Assembly: GCF_000346485.2 (NCBI RefSeq)
Contig: NZ_KQ976354.1
Location: 989,031-1,053,030, forward strand
Length of the DNA: 64,000 bases
From: Scytonema hofmannii PCC 7110
GTDB lineage: Bacteria > Cyanobacteriota > Cyanobacteriia > Cyanobacteriales > Nostocaceae
Direction: 5' to 3'
The notes beneath the pieces are model-generated. The model was not told where the DNA came from, ran no database searches, and worked only from the letters and a program-made list of their open reading frames with translations. Of the stretch, positions 36,482 through 45,689 are shown piece after piece. A program made the position numbers and the translations under genes. Every line of letters starts with the position of its first letter. Position 1 is the first letter of the stretch.

Positions 36482-37255
36482 TCAGGCTGATTTGAAGAAA
36501 CGAATAATCTCGCGGACATGGTCTAAAAATTGTCCATCAGTGGAAAGTTGCGCTATAGCTTGTCGTGCTTCTCTTGCCAAACGTTCGTGTTCCGTCTGAT
36601 TGGTAGCACGTAACTCTTCAACATTAGCAGCAAGACGGGCTAGTTCTTTACGAGTTTCTTCTGTGTAAACTTGCTGATTCGCAGCAAGAGAATAGGGCTG
36701 TTCTGGATTCAGTTGTTCTTCCAACCGCTTCGCAGTATCTTCAAGAGTACTGAAGCGAGAACGGAGTTCCACTATATCTTGACGCGGATATGTCCATTCT
36801 TGGCGAATCATTGTCAACCTTGCATAGAGATACTCGTAAGCGCTGACAGCAGGGCGCAACCCAGTCAATAACAAAGCAGCACCAGAACCGATGTAACCGA
36901 CGGCACTAATACCAGCCGCAGCAAGAATATAAAGAGCGATCGCTGAGAGTAAGTGTAAAGCAATGGCAACCAAAAGCGATCGCTTAGCCAAAACCTTGAC
37001 ATACGCCAACTGTTTTTCATCCACTGGAATGCCTTTTTCAGTAGATTGCGTACCCTCCGCCAAAACTTCTTTTGCTTGAAAATGCACATTCCAAGGTACA
37101 GTTACGATCGCGAGCAGCCACCAAAAACTTGCACCCCCAATAACCCAATCCAGGAAATTCCCAGTAGGTATGTGAAACCATTGCAGTAAGCTAAAAACCA
37201 GCAGTACGAAAACCAAAACGCCAATACTGGAACTGATAAAAAAGGTAAAATACAT
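36482..37255 (-). CDS. Membrane protein with four helices and coiled-coil tail
   Basis: 257 residues. Four hydrophobic segments lie in the first ~135 residues (for example GVLVFVLLVFSLLQW and VAIALHLLSAIALYILAAAG). From about 160 on, a long charged, alpha-helical stretch (SRFSTLEDTAKRLEEQL, ELARLAANVEELRA) predicts a cytoplasmic coiled coil. No enzymatic motif is visible. It is convergent with the nitrogenase-associated gene, leaving only 39 nt between stops. It could be a scaffold protein; the family is not recognised. Confidence 0.7.
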   Translation of the reverse strand: MYFTFFISSSIGVLVFVLLVFSLLQWFHIPTGNFLDWVIGGASFWWLLAIVTVPWNVHFQAKEVLAEGTQSTEKGIPVDEKQLAYVKVLAKRSLLVAIALHLLSAIALYILAAAGISAVGYIGSGAALLLTGLRPAVSAYEYLYARLTMIRQEWTYPRQDIVELRSRFSTLEDTAKRLEEQLNPEQPYSLAANQQVYTEETRKELARLAANVEELRATNQTEHERLAREARQAIAQLSTDGQFLDHVREIIRFFKSA

Positions 37256-37339
37256 TCTGCCATATCTCCGATCGCGCTATTACTTCCATCATTGCCGTGA
37301 ATTAGAAGTAAAGCAGAAATGCTTGTGATGGTTTATGAA

Positions 37340-38704
37340 CTACTCCGCCGCATAGGCGGACGGAGTTTCAAGAACCCCGCCACCTACTTGACTAAGCTTT
37401 TGACGCTTCGCCTGCCCCAGTTGCTTCATCCCGCCAGTCCGCTTACGCTTTTTGGAGGATGAAGTAGAGCTGAAACATCCACAGTCTGAGAGGCTCGTTC
37501 CAAACCCCTTTTGTTGATTTGTCGCTACGTTGTACATAACCATAGCAGACCCACGGTCACGGGCAACCTCGAAACCACACTCGCAAATGTGATATCGATT
37601 CGCGAGCTTTGCCCATTCCTTATTGACTTTGCCACAGTTAGGACAGCGTTGCGACGGTTTAACTTGTTTAGTAGGAAGCACAATCATCAAGCCTCCTTTC
37701 TGTTCGATTTTGTAAGCAATCATTTGGTTGAGTGCTCCAAAACCAACAGAAAGTATGGATTTATTCAATCCAGCTTTTTGCTTTTTGCGCTTGCTACCCT
37801 TCTTTGCTTTGCGCGTCATCCCTTTAGTATTGAGTTCTTCAGTGACACCGATGTCATAACGACTAGCAATATCTGATGTCACCTTGTGCTGCCAATTTTT
37901 GCGTTGATTTGCAATCTTAGCTTGTAATTTAGAAACTTGCTTTCTTGCTTTTTTCCAACGCCTAGAAGACTTGATTTTCTTTTGATGATTTGGCGCACGT
38001 TTGCGACGCAAAGCTTTTGACAAATGTTTAATTCTAGCTTCAGATTTTTTGGTAAATTGAGGATTTTCTACTTCAGCAAACTCTTTACCATCGTACAAAG
38101 TTAATGCTGTGGCTGTCCCCAAATCAAAAGCTACAATTTTCTCGTATTTTAAGTCAGACTCAGAACCAAACTTTGGTTCCTCAACCTCAATATCAACGGT
38201 AAAAGATGCGAACCACTGATTTTTCCCAGGCTTGTAGGAAATAGTCAAAGTTGTGGGAATTCCCCAGTCCTTGGCTTTTCCTCTCATCCTGATAGTGATA
38301 CCCAAATCATTGAGGGTAACATTTCCGTGCTTACCTTCGGTGTTAGCTTTCCATCCTGACTTAGCTGGATACGTCCATCCCAAATATTTGTGGATTGACT
38401 TGAATAATGGTCTTTTCCGCAGTCCTTTGAAAAAGGCATTGTAAGCCAAATCAACACGTTTGACAGTAGCTTGCATTGCTTGAGAATGCAAATAGTCAAA
38501 CTCTACCCATTCTTTTTTGAACTCTGGCAAGCAATTTTGTTGTTCGAGATAAGTAACGCTCTTTTGATTTGCCTTCCACTCATAACGACGGTGAGCAATG
38601 CAGGCATTATACAGATATGCATGGTCACGTCTGGCTTGGAACAATTTGATTTCTTGTTCTTTGTTTGGGTAGAGTCGAAATACATATCTTCTAGTTACCA
38701 TCAT
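37340..38704 (-). CDS. tnpB: TnpB RNA-guided nuclease of IS200/IS605 family
   Basis: 454 residues. RuvC motifs: first Asp in VAFDLGTATALTLYDG, Glu in IGVTEELNTKGM, third Asp in VARDRGSAMVMYN. A zinc ribbon lies between, CPNCGKVNK then HICECGFE. N-terminal MVTRRYVFRLYPNKEQEI is typical. TnpB cleaves DNA under guidance of an omega-RNA transcribed from its own 3' region and the element's right end. That scaffold should overlap 37300-37400. Two ATGs in tandem (MM) start the frame. All three catalytic acids and four Cys are present, so it may be active. Confidence 0.92.
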   Translation of the reverse strand: MMVTRRYVFRLYPNKEQEIKLFQARRDHAYLYNACIAHRRYEWKANQKSVTYLEQQNCLPEFKKEWVEFDYLHSQAMQATVKRVDLAYNAFFKGLRKRPLFKSIHKYLGWTYPAKSGWKANTEGKHGNVTLNDLGITIRMRGKAKDWGIPTTLTISYKPGKNQWFASFTVDIEVEEPKFGSESDLKYEKIVAFDLGTATALTLYDGKEFAEVENPQFTKKSEARIKHLSKALRRKRAPNHQKKIKSSRRWKKARKQVSKLQAKIANQRKNWQHKVTSDIASRYDIGVTEELNTKGMTRKAKKGSKRKKQKAGLNKSILSVGFGALNQMIAYKIEQKGGLMIVLPTKQVKPSQRCPNCGKVNKEWAKLANRYHICECGFEVARDRGSAMVMYNVATNQQKGFGTSLSDCGCFSSTSSSKKRKRTGGMKQLGQAKRQKLSQVGGGVLETPSAYAAE

Positions 38705-38788
38705 TGCTCACCTCCTTACTTTTGCTTGACTCGAAGTTTTTGACTAAAATTAGTATAACATGACTTTTAGATATGACAAGAAATTTTT

Positions 38789-39226
38789 ATGACAAAGCTA
38801 AGGAGCGGTTCACACGTTGTTTTCTCTATTCACTTGCATATAGTATTCGTTACTAAATACAGGCGGAAAGTATTTACATCACAGATGATTGTGGACATGA
38901 AAGAAGTTTTTGAAAGAGTGCTGGTAGCAAATAACTCCAAGCTTGAAGACTGCAATGGTGAATCAGACCACGTTCACTTATTAGTTGACCTACACCCAGA
39001 CAATAATATTTCTGATTTAGTGGCATCCCTAAAATCAGCAAGTAGTCGCGTACTGCGAGAAAAATATAAACCTGTTATTGATAAATACTACTGGGGTAAA
39101 GCCAAACTTTGGCACGACTCTAAATGTATTGTGTCTTGCGGTGGTGCGCCACTAGAAGTCGTCAAAGATTATATACAAAACCAGTCAGGAGGAAGAATGG
39201 AAAAGATAGGGGCATCGAACCCCTAA
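38789..39226 (+). CDS. tnpA: TnpA Y1 HUH transposase (IS200 family)
   Basis: 145 residues, normal for IS200/IS605 TnpA. HLHIVFVTKYRRKVF at the N-terminus is the family opening; HVHLLVDLHP contains the HUH metal motif; the catalytic Tyr is in VVKDYIQNQSGG near residue 133. It cuts and joins single-stranded ends of the element. Start at ATG 38789 within the 84-bp gap shared with the divergent tnpB. The hairpin right after the stop (39201-39231) overlaps the last codons. Confidence 0.93.
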   Translation: MTKLRSGSHVVFSIHLHIVFVTKYRRKVFTSQMIVDMKEVFERVLVANNSKLEDCNGESDHVHLLVDLHPDNNISDLVASLKSASSRVLREKYKPVIDKYYWGKAKLWHDSKCIVSCGGAPLEVVKDYIQNQSGGRMEKIGASNP

Positions 39227-39320
39227 CTTTTCACAGCACACTATCCCCACCGTGTAGTTATCTATAACTTATAAATAATCTTGCACAACAACAACAACGA
39301 TTATTTATGAGTTCTTTTTC

Positions 39321-39740
39321 TTAAGCTGTGTTAATATTAACAGGGTCACTGATTAAATAACTCCGCCAAGAACCTTTAACCCCACTTTCAGGAAGCAGTA
39401 AACGCCAAGTTTTACCTTCTCTTTGAAGTTGTAGGTAAAGTTCAAAAGGTTTTTGAGATTGCTTTATTTGCCGTTTTGGTAACTTGAATGCAAGATCGTA
39501 GGTTCCTCGAACGCGATAAGTGAGTAAGTTTTGAATCGTTAGGGGTTGTTCTTGAGTAATTGATAGCCGATTAATTTCAAATCCTTGAAAATTTAAATCG
39601 AGTTGTTGGCTGAGTCGTTGCTGAGTCTGCTCTACCTCAAGCCTAAGTGCTTTTTGAACCAATTGGGAAGTTGGTGCAAGTACACTCGTCGTACATGCAC
39701 TCAGAAATCCCAATAGGATTAGGCTGACAATAAACCTCAT
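39321..39740 (-). CDS. Small lipoprotein
   Basis: 139 residues. The signal peptide MRFIVSLILLGFLSACTT contains a lipobox (LSAC), so Cys16 should be lipidated. The rest is a soluble domain of mixed beta/alpha pattern (LTYRVRGTYDLAFKLP, LYLQLQREGKTWRLLLP) with no motif I recognise. It may sit at the inner or outer membrane. It stands alone, minus strand, next to the IS605 element. Confidence 0.7.
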   Translation of the reverse strand: MRFIVSLILLGFLSACTTSVLAPTSQLVQKALRLEVEQTQQRLSQQLDLNFQGFEINRLSITQEQPLTIQNLLTYRVRGTYDLAFKLPKRQIKQSQKPFELYLQLQREGKTWRLLLPESGVKGSWRSYLISDPVNINTA

Positions 39741-40158
39741 TCTTACTGAGTCTCCTCTATGTTCGTATTTATACTAATTTAATAGACGTATTCCCAAAGA
39801 ACAGAAAACCGGAGTTAATTAGAATCATACGTAAAACAAGCTGTTTTTTCAAGTTTTATCAAAAACTGATTTATACAAAATTGTTGAGGCTGTTAATTTG
39901 ACTGAGTCTAGAAAGATAATTCCGTGTTGCTCCTAAGTAATTTTATTGACTTAGGTAACGCTTCTTTAAGAAAAAAATATCCGGAGGGCAAGTTTTGAAG
40001 CCTGAATATTTGAATACAGTAAGACATTGCTGCTGAATCAACTGTTTTGTAAAGTTACTAAAAAATTTGATAAAAATATAACTTTTAAAAAAATAATTTG
40101 CGTAAAATAACTTACAAAACACGTCATCAATAGTGTTATAAAATTTACAAATAAAACA
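39741..40158. other. Gene-free interval, AT-rich
   Basis: 418 bp between divergent genes. Short open frames are present but have no coding features. No repeat family of this window is seen here. Confidence 0.6.
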
Positions 40159-41040
40159 ATGACTATTGCTACGCAAGTACGTAATCGGCTATTCAAAAAT
40201 CTCTATGAGATATCATTTGTAAAAAATAGTGCTGAGTTAGAGTATCAATTTTCTGTAAAAAATCATACTAGAAAGCTGCCTGCTCTATCCACTACTGACT
40301 GGGAGCTAGTGGAGACGCTGAATACGGAGGGAGTTGTCATCACCTCATTAGAGGCACTCTCAATTCCTTCAACTCCGCAAATGTTTGAGGCAGCAAAAAA
40401 TCTGATGCCAAAGATACCAACAATAACGTCTGGGGATAAAAATGACTACGTCGTTCATGCTACTTCTCAGCAAATGATGGAATCTCCAGAAATCTTTCTC
40501 TGGGGATTAGAACAACGTTTACTCAATATTGTTGAGAATTATCTTGGTTTGCCAGTAGCCTATCACGGCACCTACTTTCGTAGAGATATAGCCAACAACG
40601 TTGAGAAGAAATCAAGGTTGTGGCACATAGACTCAGAAGACCGAAAATTGCTCAAAATCATTATTTACCTGAATGATATCAATGAGGATAACGGTCCTTT
40701 TCAATATATTCCGCTGTCTTTAACTCCAGAAGTCACTCGTGCTCTTAGATATAAGCATGGCTATATTAAAGACAAAACCATGCGACGGGTCATCTCGCCG
40801 TCAAATTACAGATCTTGCACTGGCTCGGCTGGAACAGTTGTTTTTGCTGGCACTGCAAGCGTTTTTCATCGCGGAAAGATACCTGTTGCTTCAGATAGAT
40901 TGGCTGTATTTTACGACTATACTTCCAGGCAACCAAAGTTCCCATTTTATTGCAAGTCTTCCCTACCAGAGGAAGATTTGGTTCTCCTTTCTAAAAGGTT
41001 TTCCGAACAACAGAAGCAGTGCGTTTTTTGGCGACAGTAG
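40159..41040 (+). CDS. Phytanoyl-CoA dioxygenase-like 2-oxoglutarate/Fe(II) oxygenase
   Basis: 293 residues. LWHIDSEDRKLLKIIIYLND contains the HxD iron-binding pair, and VFHRGKIPVASDRLAVFYDY provides the distal His and the Arg that would bind 2-oxoglutarate. NGPFQYIP between them is also typical. Such enzymes hydroxylate small molecules or lipids; the substrate cannot be judged. Start at ATG 40159. It is convergent with a DMT transporter gene (stops 11 nt apart). Confidence 0.72.
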   Translation: MTIATQVRNRLFKNLYEISFVKNSAELEYQFSVKNHTRKLPALSTTDWELVETLNTEGVVITSLEALSIPSTPQMFEAAKNLMPKIPTITSGDKNDYVVHATSQQMMESPEIFLWGLEQRLLNIVENYLGLPVAYHGTYFRRDIANNVEKKSRLWHIDSEDRKLLKIIIYLNDINEDNGPFQYIPLSLTPEVTRALRYKHGYIKDKTMRRVISPSNYRSCTGSAGTVVFAGTASVFHRGKIPVASDRLAVFYDYTSRQPKFPFYCKSSLPEEDLVLLSKRFSEQQKQCVFWRQ

Positions 41041-41051
41041 TTTTTTTGGTA

Positions 41052-41993
41052 TTACTTAAGATAAAACAGCAATCCAATACCTACGATCGCGATCGCAGCA
41101 CCTGCAATTGCTCTCAAACTCACTCTCTCTCCCATCCAAATGGAGAGAGGAATCACAAATAGCGGGCTAGTCTGCATCAGAGTCGTAGCAATTCCGGCGG
41201 CTGTAAATTTCACAGCAGTCTGTTGCAACCAAATTCCTAAAAAAGTACCGCAGAAGGAAGCAAAGATAGCTGCCATCACAACTTGCCTTGAGTGTAATGT
41301 TTTTCCCTTATGGTTACCTTGCCTATTGCGTAAGGCTATCCATCCCAAGAGAACTAACTCGGCGGCACTCAAACGCAGTAAAGCTGCCCACAATGGGTTG
41401 ATATTGTGATCGATAAATGCTGCTCTTGAAAGCACCATTCCGGTAGCATTTGTGACGACTGCTAGCAAACCAAAGCCTATTCCCTTCCAAAAAGGAGATG
41501 CCCAGAAATGTACTGCAACATTCCCCGTATTCCCATGTCCCTGTGTCCCTATCCCTTCATTAGAAGTTCGTTCTGTTATCACCCAACCTACTCCCAAAAT
41601 AGTTAGCAGAATTCCGCACCAAGCACCCAAATTTATGTTTTCTTGTAGAAAAATTAGAGCTAGTAAGGCTGCAATTGGTGGAGCAAGGGTTCCCATAACT
41701 AGGACGCGACGCGCCCCTAAATAATTTATGGCTGCTAAAAAGGCTGTATCTCCCAAGCTAATACCCACAATGCCGCTTGTCAGGAGTAAACACAACGGCA
41801 AGACAGAAATGTTAGGCAACCATTCTCCAGTTATCGGGATGGTAAGTAAAAGGAACGCGATCGCAATAATCCCTTTAAGCAAATTCAGTTGTAACGGCGG
41901 AATACGCTCTCCCAATCGACCATAAATCGTCGATGCTAAAGCCCACAGACACGCAGCAGACAAAGCTGCGATTTCGCCTTGAAAATCTGTCAC
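41052..41993 (-). CDS. DMT-superfamily (EamA) transporter
   Basis: About 313 residues and ten hydrophobic helices in two EamA repeats, e.g. AALSAACLWALASTIYG at the start and VILLSIWMGERVSLRAIAG-like sequence in the last part. The first repeat ends around SLGDTAFLAAINYLGARR. These proteins export metabolites or amino acids across the inner membrane; the substrate is unknown. The open frame extends to a GTG at 42032, but the GTG at 41993 gives a start (VTDFQGEIAALS) closer to the transmembrane region. Neither has a strong ribosome site. Confidence 0.8.
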   Translation of the reverse strand: MTDFQGEIAALSAACLWALASTIYGRLGERIPPLQLNLLKGIIAIAFLLLTIPITGEWLPNISVLPLCLLLTSGIVGISLGDTAFLAAINYLGARRVLVMGTLAPPIAALLALIFLQENINLGAWCGILLTILGVGWVITERTSNEGIGTQGHGNTGNVAVHFWASPFWKGIGFGLLAVVTNATGMVLSRAAFIDHNINPLWAALLRLSAAELVLLGWIALRNRQGNHKGKTLHSRQVVMAAIFASFCGTFLGIWLQQTAVKFTAAGIATTLMQTSPLFVIPLSIWMGERVSLRAIAGAAIAIVGIGLLFYLK

Positions 41994-42312
41994 TGGAAAT
42001 GTTAAAAAAATATTAAAATTATTATTTATCACTTTTCAAGGTGGAAAATTTTATAATATTTTAAGATAAACACTCTTACAAACCTTAGCACTCAATGTAC
42101 GCAACTGCTAAATTTTTTCTAGACAAACTTTAGCACTCCAAGGGCTTTAATGCTAATTTTTGATGGCATAGAGCTTAGCACTCACAAGACTTTAGTGCCA
42201 ATATTCCTAGTAATTGACTAACTTCTTTCAGAAGGCAAACAATTGTTTTTGAATCAAACATTTTTACAACTCAAAACTGCATATAAAGCATTCAAAAATT
42301 TGGAGGATGAGA

Positions 42313-42660
42313 ATGAAATACGCATTCGATATTGTAGGCGTGTCTCCAGTTTTGGATTTTTTTACTCACCAACAGCAGAGTTGGCAAAAATCCCAGGATT
42401 TAGCTTTGGAATATGTTGTCAGCCACAAATGCACACTTGATGCATTTATTAAATCCGTAGAAACCGTACCTTCAAAGTGGGGTTGGGAGAAAGATGAGGT
42501 TATTAACAGTGTAATTAATTTTTGGATGAATCATTCAGAGAGTATTGAGTACTGGAAATCACGTTTAATAGATGCAGGAAGCGATAATTTACTGGTTGCA
42601 AGAGTTGCAGACATCAAGGCTTTACAAGTGGAGTTTGACTCTCTACTACAAGATAGATAG
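42313..42660 (+). CDS. Hypothetical protein
   Basis: 115 residues from the ATG at 42313, which follows GGAGG by 6 nt; the in-frame ATG at 42307 directly abuts the Shine-Dalgarno and is less likely. The protein is mostly helical with several Trp (WQKSQDLALEYV, WGWEKDEVINSVINFWM) and no recognised domain. Its stop is followed by a GATCCCCGACTTC palindrome (42666-42694). Confidence 0.6.
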   Translation: MKYAFDIVGVSPVLDFFTHQQQSWQKSQDLALEYVVSHKCTLDAFIKSVETVPSKWGWEKDEVINSVINFWMNHSESIEYWKSRLIDAGSDNLLVARVADIKALQVEFDSLLQDR

Positions 42661-42665
42661 TATTA

Positions 42666-42694
42666 GATCCCCGACTTCTTTGATATCGGGGATC
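42666..42694. repeat. Imperfect palindrome, GATCCCCGACTTC family
   Basis: Arms GATCCCCGA / TCGGGGATC with a degraded centre. It lies between convergent genes and may act as a bidirectional terminator-like hairpin. Confidence 0.85.
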
Positions 42695-42704
42695 GAGACT
42701 ACTG

Positions 42705-44678
42705 TTAAGCATGAACCAAATGAGCAATAGCAGTAGCCAACACGTTGGGTTCAACGGGCTTAGACATATGAAGCGTGAAGCCAGTCCCAAGCGATTGTTT
42801 TCGAGCCGTGTCACCCGAAAATGCAGTGAGAGCGATCGCTGGTACTTGACCACCTCGTTCGGGTGGTAAAGATCGGATTTCCCTAATCAGAGTATAGCCA
42901 TCTATACCTGGCAATCCGATATCGCTAATTAGTAAATGTGGCGGTTGTTCAATCAACGATGTCAGCGCCTCATGTGCAGACGCAACAGCACGGACAGAAG
43001 CACCATAGTTTTCTAGGAGGACAACTAAAAAATCCCGATTATCTTGCTCATAATCCACAACAAGTACGCGAACTCCGCTTAAATCCACAACATCATTATT
43101 TTGAGCAGTGTCTTGATTTGTTAAGGAAGGAGAATGTAGTAATGGGATCTTCACAGTAAAAGTAGCGCCCTTGCTATCACCAAGACTTTCCGCTTGAACT
43201 GTTCCACCATGTAGTTCAACCATGTGACGAACGATAGGAAGACCTAAGCCTAACCCACCAAACTTCCTTGAGTAACTGCTATCTTGCTGGCGAAAATAAT
43301 CAAATATGTAGGGTAAAAATTCTGGTTTAATACCTTTGCCTGTATCGCTTACTTGAATTTGAGCATATGAATCAATCTTTTCTAAACGAATTGTAACGCG
43401 TCCTGTAGATGGTGTAAATTTAACAGCATTAGAAAGCAAGTTCCAAATGACTTGTCGCAAACGCTTGGGATCGCCAAACACCAGACCTACATTGCTATCG
43501 AGTACAGTGACTATCTCAATTGATTTAGCGCGAGCTGCAAGACGCACGCTTTCAATGGCAGATGCTATCGTAGTTGTCAGATCGACAGCAACAGGGTTCA
43601 CAGTTAATTTACCACTCAAAATTTTAGATACACTGAGTAAGTCATTCACAAGTTGTATCTGCAAGCGAGCGTTACGTTCAATAGTTACTAAAGCTTCAGA
43701 GGATTTAACAGGATCTAGCTTGCCACTTTGTAAAAGTTTTACCCAGCCTAATATGGGATTCAGTGGTGTTCGCAGTTCGTGGGAGAGAACGGAGAGAAAC
43801 TCATCTTTGATACGGTTGGCTGCTTGAGCTTGTTCCAAAAGTTTAGTCCGCTCTTCTTCCGCCCGTTTAAGTTCGGTAATATCTCTTAAAGACACAAGAT
43901 ATGCTGTTTTTCCAGACCACTCAATTTCCACCACACGCATTTGAGCAATTTTGTCCGAGCAAGAGTCTACTACACTGCTTCGTTTATTGCAACTACGAAT
44001 ATCAACTTCTGTATTGTCACCACAAACAACAGGAAAGCCAAACAATTCACCTAACAGTTCCTCCGGTTTGCGACCAAAGAGATCCAGGGCTGCAGGGTTG
44101 ATAAAACGTACAATACCTTGCTTGTCAACAACTATAATCCCATCAGCATTCTTAGCAATCAGCGTTTGCAACTGTATTTCAATTCTTTGCGCTGCTGCTT
44201 CAATCTGTTGGGAATGCTCTTTTTGCTGTCTGAGTTCTACTGTCTGTTTTTGCAGTTCTTGTTCTAAATCAATTTTTTGCGATCTATTCTTTGCTGGTGG
44301 TGTTTTTTTAGCAATTACCTGTTCTATAATTTTAGGAAGTCGTGCCAATTCATCTTGTAATAAGTAGTCTGTGGCTCCTGTTTTCATACACTTTACAGCC
44401 ATAGAGACGCTATTTGTGCTGTTAAAAATGATAAAGGGAACATTTAGCCCTTCTGCTTGTGCCAAAAGCAATGCCTCTAAAGCCTCCATGTCTTTCAGGC
44501 GATATTCAGCAATAATGGCGTCCCATCCTAAATGTATATGAGAAAGATAATCTACTTTTGTTGAGATACACTTATACTTATAATTCTTTGCAAAGCTTCC
44601 CTGGTTTAACAACGCCAGGATATTCTTAGTTTTTTCAGGCAAGGCCAATAGAAGCAGGATATTAAATTGAGCATCCAC
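42705..44678 (-). CDS. Hybrid histidine kinase with pseudoreceiver, PAS, kinase and C-terminal receiver
   Basis: 657 residues. Domains: receiver-like fold about 1-125, in which Glu58 (IIAEYR) replaces the phosphoacceptor Asp; a helical linker; PAS about 165-275; HisKA with H300 in SHELRTPLNPILGW; HATPase with DTGKGIKPEFLPYIF and GGLGLGLPIV; C-terminal receiver with RVLVVDYEQ and the acceptor Asp in LLISDIGLPGIDGY (about 587), and MSKPVE lysine. Starts at GTG 44678 (VDAQFN). A KaiB-like gene lies 134 nt upstream on the same strand, so the pair may be one operon; SasA-like KaiB-kinase interaction is an interesting possibility. Confidence 0.88.
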   Translation of the reverse strand: MDAQFNILLLLALPEKTKNILALLNQGSFAKNYKYKCISTKVDYLSHIHLGWDAIIAEYRLKDMEALEALLLAQAEGLNVPFIIFNSTNSVSMAVKCMKTGATDYLLQDELARLPKIIEQVIAKKTPPAKNRSQKIDLEQELQKQTVELRQQKEHSQQIEAAAQRIEIQLQTLIAKNADGIIVVDKQGIVRFINPAALDLFGRKPEELLGELFGFPVVCGDNTEVDIRSCNKRSSVVDSCSDKIAQMRVVEIEWSGKTAYLVSLRDITELKRAEEERTKLLEQAQAANRIKDEFLSVLSHELRTPLNPILGWVKLLQSGKLDPVKSSEALVTIERNARLQIQLVNDLLSVSKILSGKLTVNPVAVDLTTTIASAIESVRLAARAKSIEIVTVLDSNVGLVFGDPKRLRQVIWNLLSNAVKFTPSTGRVTIRLEKIDSYAQIQVSDTGKGIKPEFLPYIFDYFRQQDSSYSRKFGGLGLGLPIVRHMVELHGGTVQAESLGDSKGATFTVKIPLLHSPSLTNQDTAQNNDVVDLSGVRVLVVDYEQDNRDFLVVLLENYGASVRAVASAHEALTSLIEQPPHLLISDIGLPGIDGYTLIREIRSLPPERGGQVPAIALTAFSGDTARKQSLGTGFTLHMSKPVEPNVLATAIAHLVHA

Positions 44679-44812
44679 TTTTTTAGGTTAAGTTGGTGAG
44701 TTGTTTATTATTATGAATAAATCATAATCACTTTTTGAGTCGAGAGCATATTACCCAAAGGCTTAAGTTTGTAACTCTTTCTATAGGAACAGAAGAGCTA
44801 ATGCGTAATCTC

Positions 44813-45097
44813 TCACGATCGCTCTTGCGGAATATTCAGATCTAATACGACTGTTGGAGTGTCTGATAAATCCCCAACAATGCGTACTTTTGGCAAAGGC
44901 AATTCTTTGATTAAAGTAGGGGTCAATAAAATCTTTTCCGCTTCAGCAACCAGGGGCTGCTCGAGCACATCAATAATAATTATCTCATGTTTATTTTTCA
45001 GATGTAACTCACACAACTGAATTAAATTGGAGATGGCTTGCTGAGACCTATGTGTATATCCGGTAATGTAAAGTTTGAGCAAATATTTATCACTCAT
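44813..45097 (-). CDS. KaiB-like thioredoxin-fold protein
   Basis: 94 residues. LLKLYITGYTHRSQQAISNL and IIIIDVLEQPLVAEAEKILL followed by TPTLIKELPLPKVRIVGDLS match the KaiB fold, including the PTL segment and GDLS. Typical clock KaiB is about 102 residues and is encoded with kaiC; here no kaiA or kaiC is near. A divergent KaiB-type protein, or a SasA-like sensor domain encoded separately, fits. The ATG has an AAGGGA ribosome site. It is upstream of the hybrid kinase, same strand. Confidence 0.8.
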   Translation of the reverse strand: MSDKYLLKLYITGYTHRSQQAISNLIQLCELHLKNKHEIIIIDVLEQPLVAEAEKILLTPTLIKELPLPKVRIVGDLSDTPTVVLDLNIPQERS

Positions 45098-45689
45098 TGG
45101 TCCCTTCAGTCATAACCTGCGTGTATTTACTTTTCTTCATCGGAATTATTATAAGTTTGAATAATGTTATTTTTATTCAGACCAACGAAGTATTTCTGTT
45201 AACCGATGGTTAGGGAGACGAAGCGTCTCTATTATGCCAATAAGTTATTTGAACTATGTCTAAATACTTATAATCAAGAACCCCGACTTCTTAAAGAAGT
45301 CGGGGTTCTGAGTCTTTCAATTCCTACAAAACAGATAGGATTGCTATAGATAGAATTAGCCACAGTTATTTGATTGAAGATGCTGCCAATCAGTTCCAAC
45401 ACTAAGAGATGGTAACTGCAGTCAATTTTTATAGTCGTATGTAATTTTGTTAATAGGAACTGAAAACATTAGTCTGCGAGTTTGGTAGAGGTATTTCTTC
45501 TCTCCTCCTTTAAATGCTGAATCTGCAAGGCGACTACTTCAAGTCCCTCCAAATGAGTTATGAGGGCGGTTACTTAACCTCTACCGAGAGATTCACGCAA
45601 TTATACCGATCTCAGACCATTCTTTTCTCAGTATAACAGAGGTAGCTTACCGTCTTTCAAGATGGCTTACTGTATTCATAGAGGGAAAT
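45098..45689. other. Gene-free interval with palindrome and inverted-repeat pair
   Basis: Contains the GATCCCCGACTTC-family palindrome 45277-45309 (16-bp perfect arms). 45484-45585 is bounded by perfect 9-bp inverted repeats (GGTAGAGGT / ACCTCTACC), possibly a small non-autonomous element or structured leader. No gene is visible. Confidence 0.6.
45277..45309. repeat. 33-bp palindrome, GATCCCCGACTTC family
   Basis: Perfect 16-bp arms beginning AGAACCCCGACTTCTT. The outer bases differ from the family consensus (AGAACC for AGATCC) symmetrically on both arms. Confidence 0.92.

Larger units (their letters stand above)
37320..39240. mobile_element. IS200/IS605-type element (divergent tnpA and tnpB)
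   Basis: Contains tnpA and tnpB in opposite directions, 84 bp apart at their 5' ends. One end carries a stem next to the tnpB stop (about 37350-37375, CTCCGCC pairing with GGCGG plus GGAG). The other has a hairpin at 39201-39231 after tnpA (TAGGGG paired with CCCCTA, flanked by AAAAG/CTTTT). Elements of this family lack long inverted repeats and move as single strands through such hairpins. The exact ends are estimates. Confidence 0.75.
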
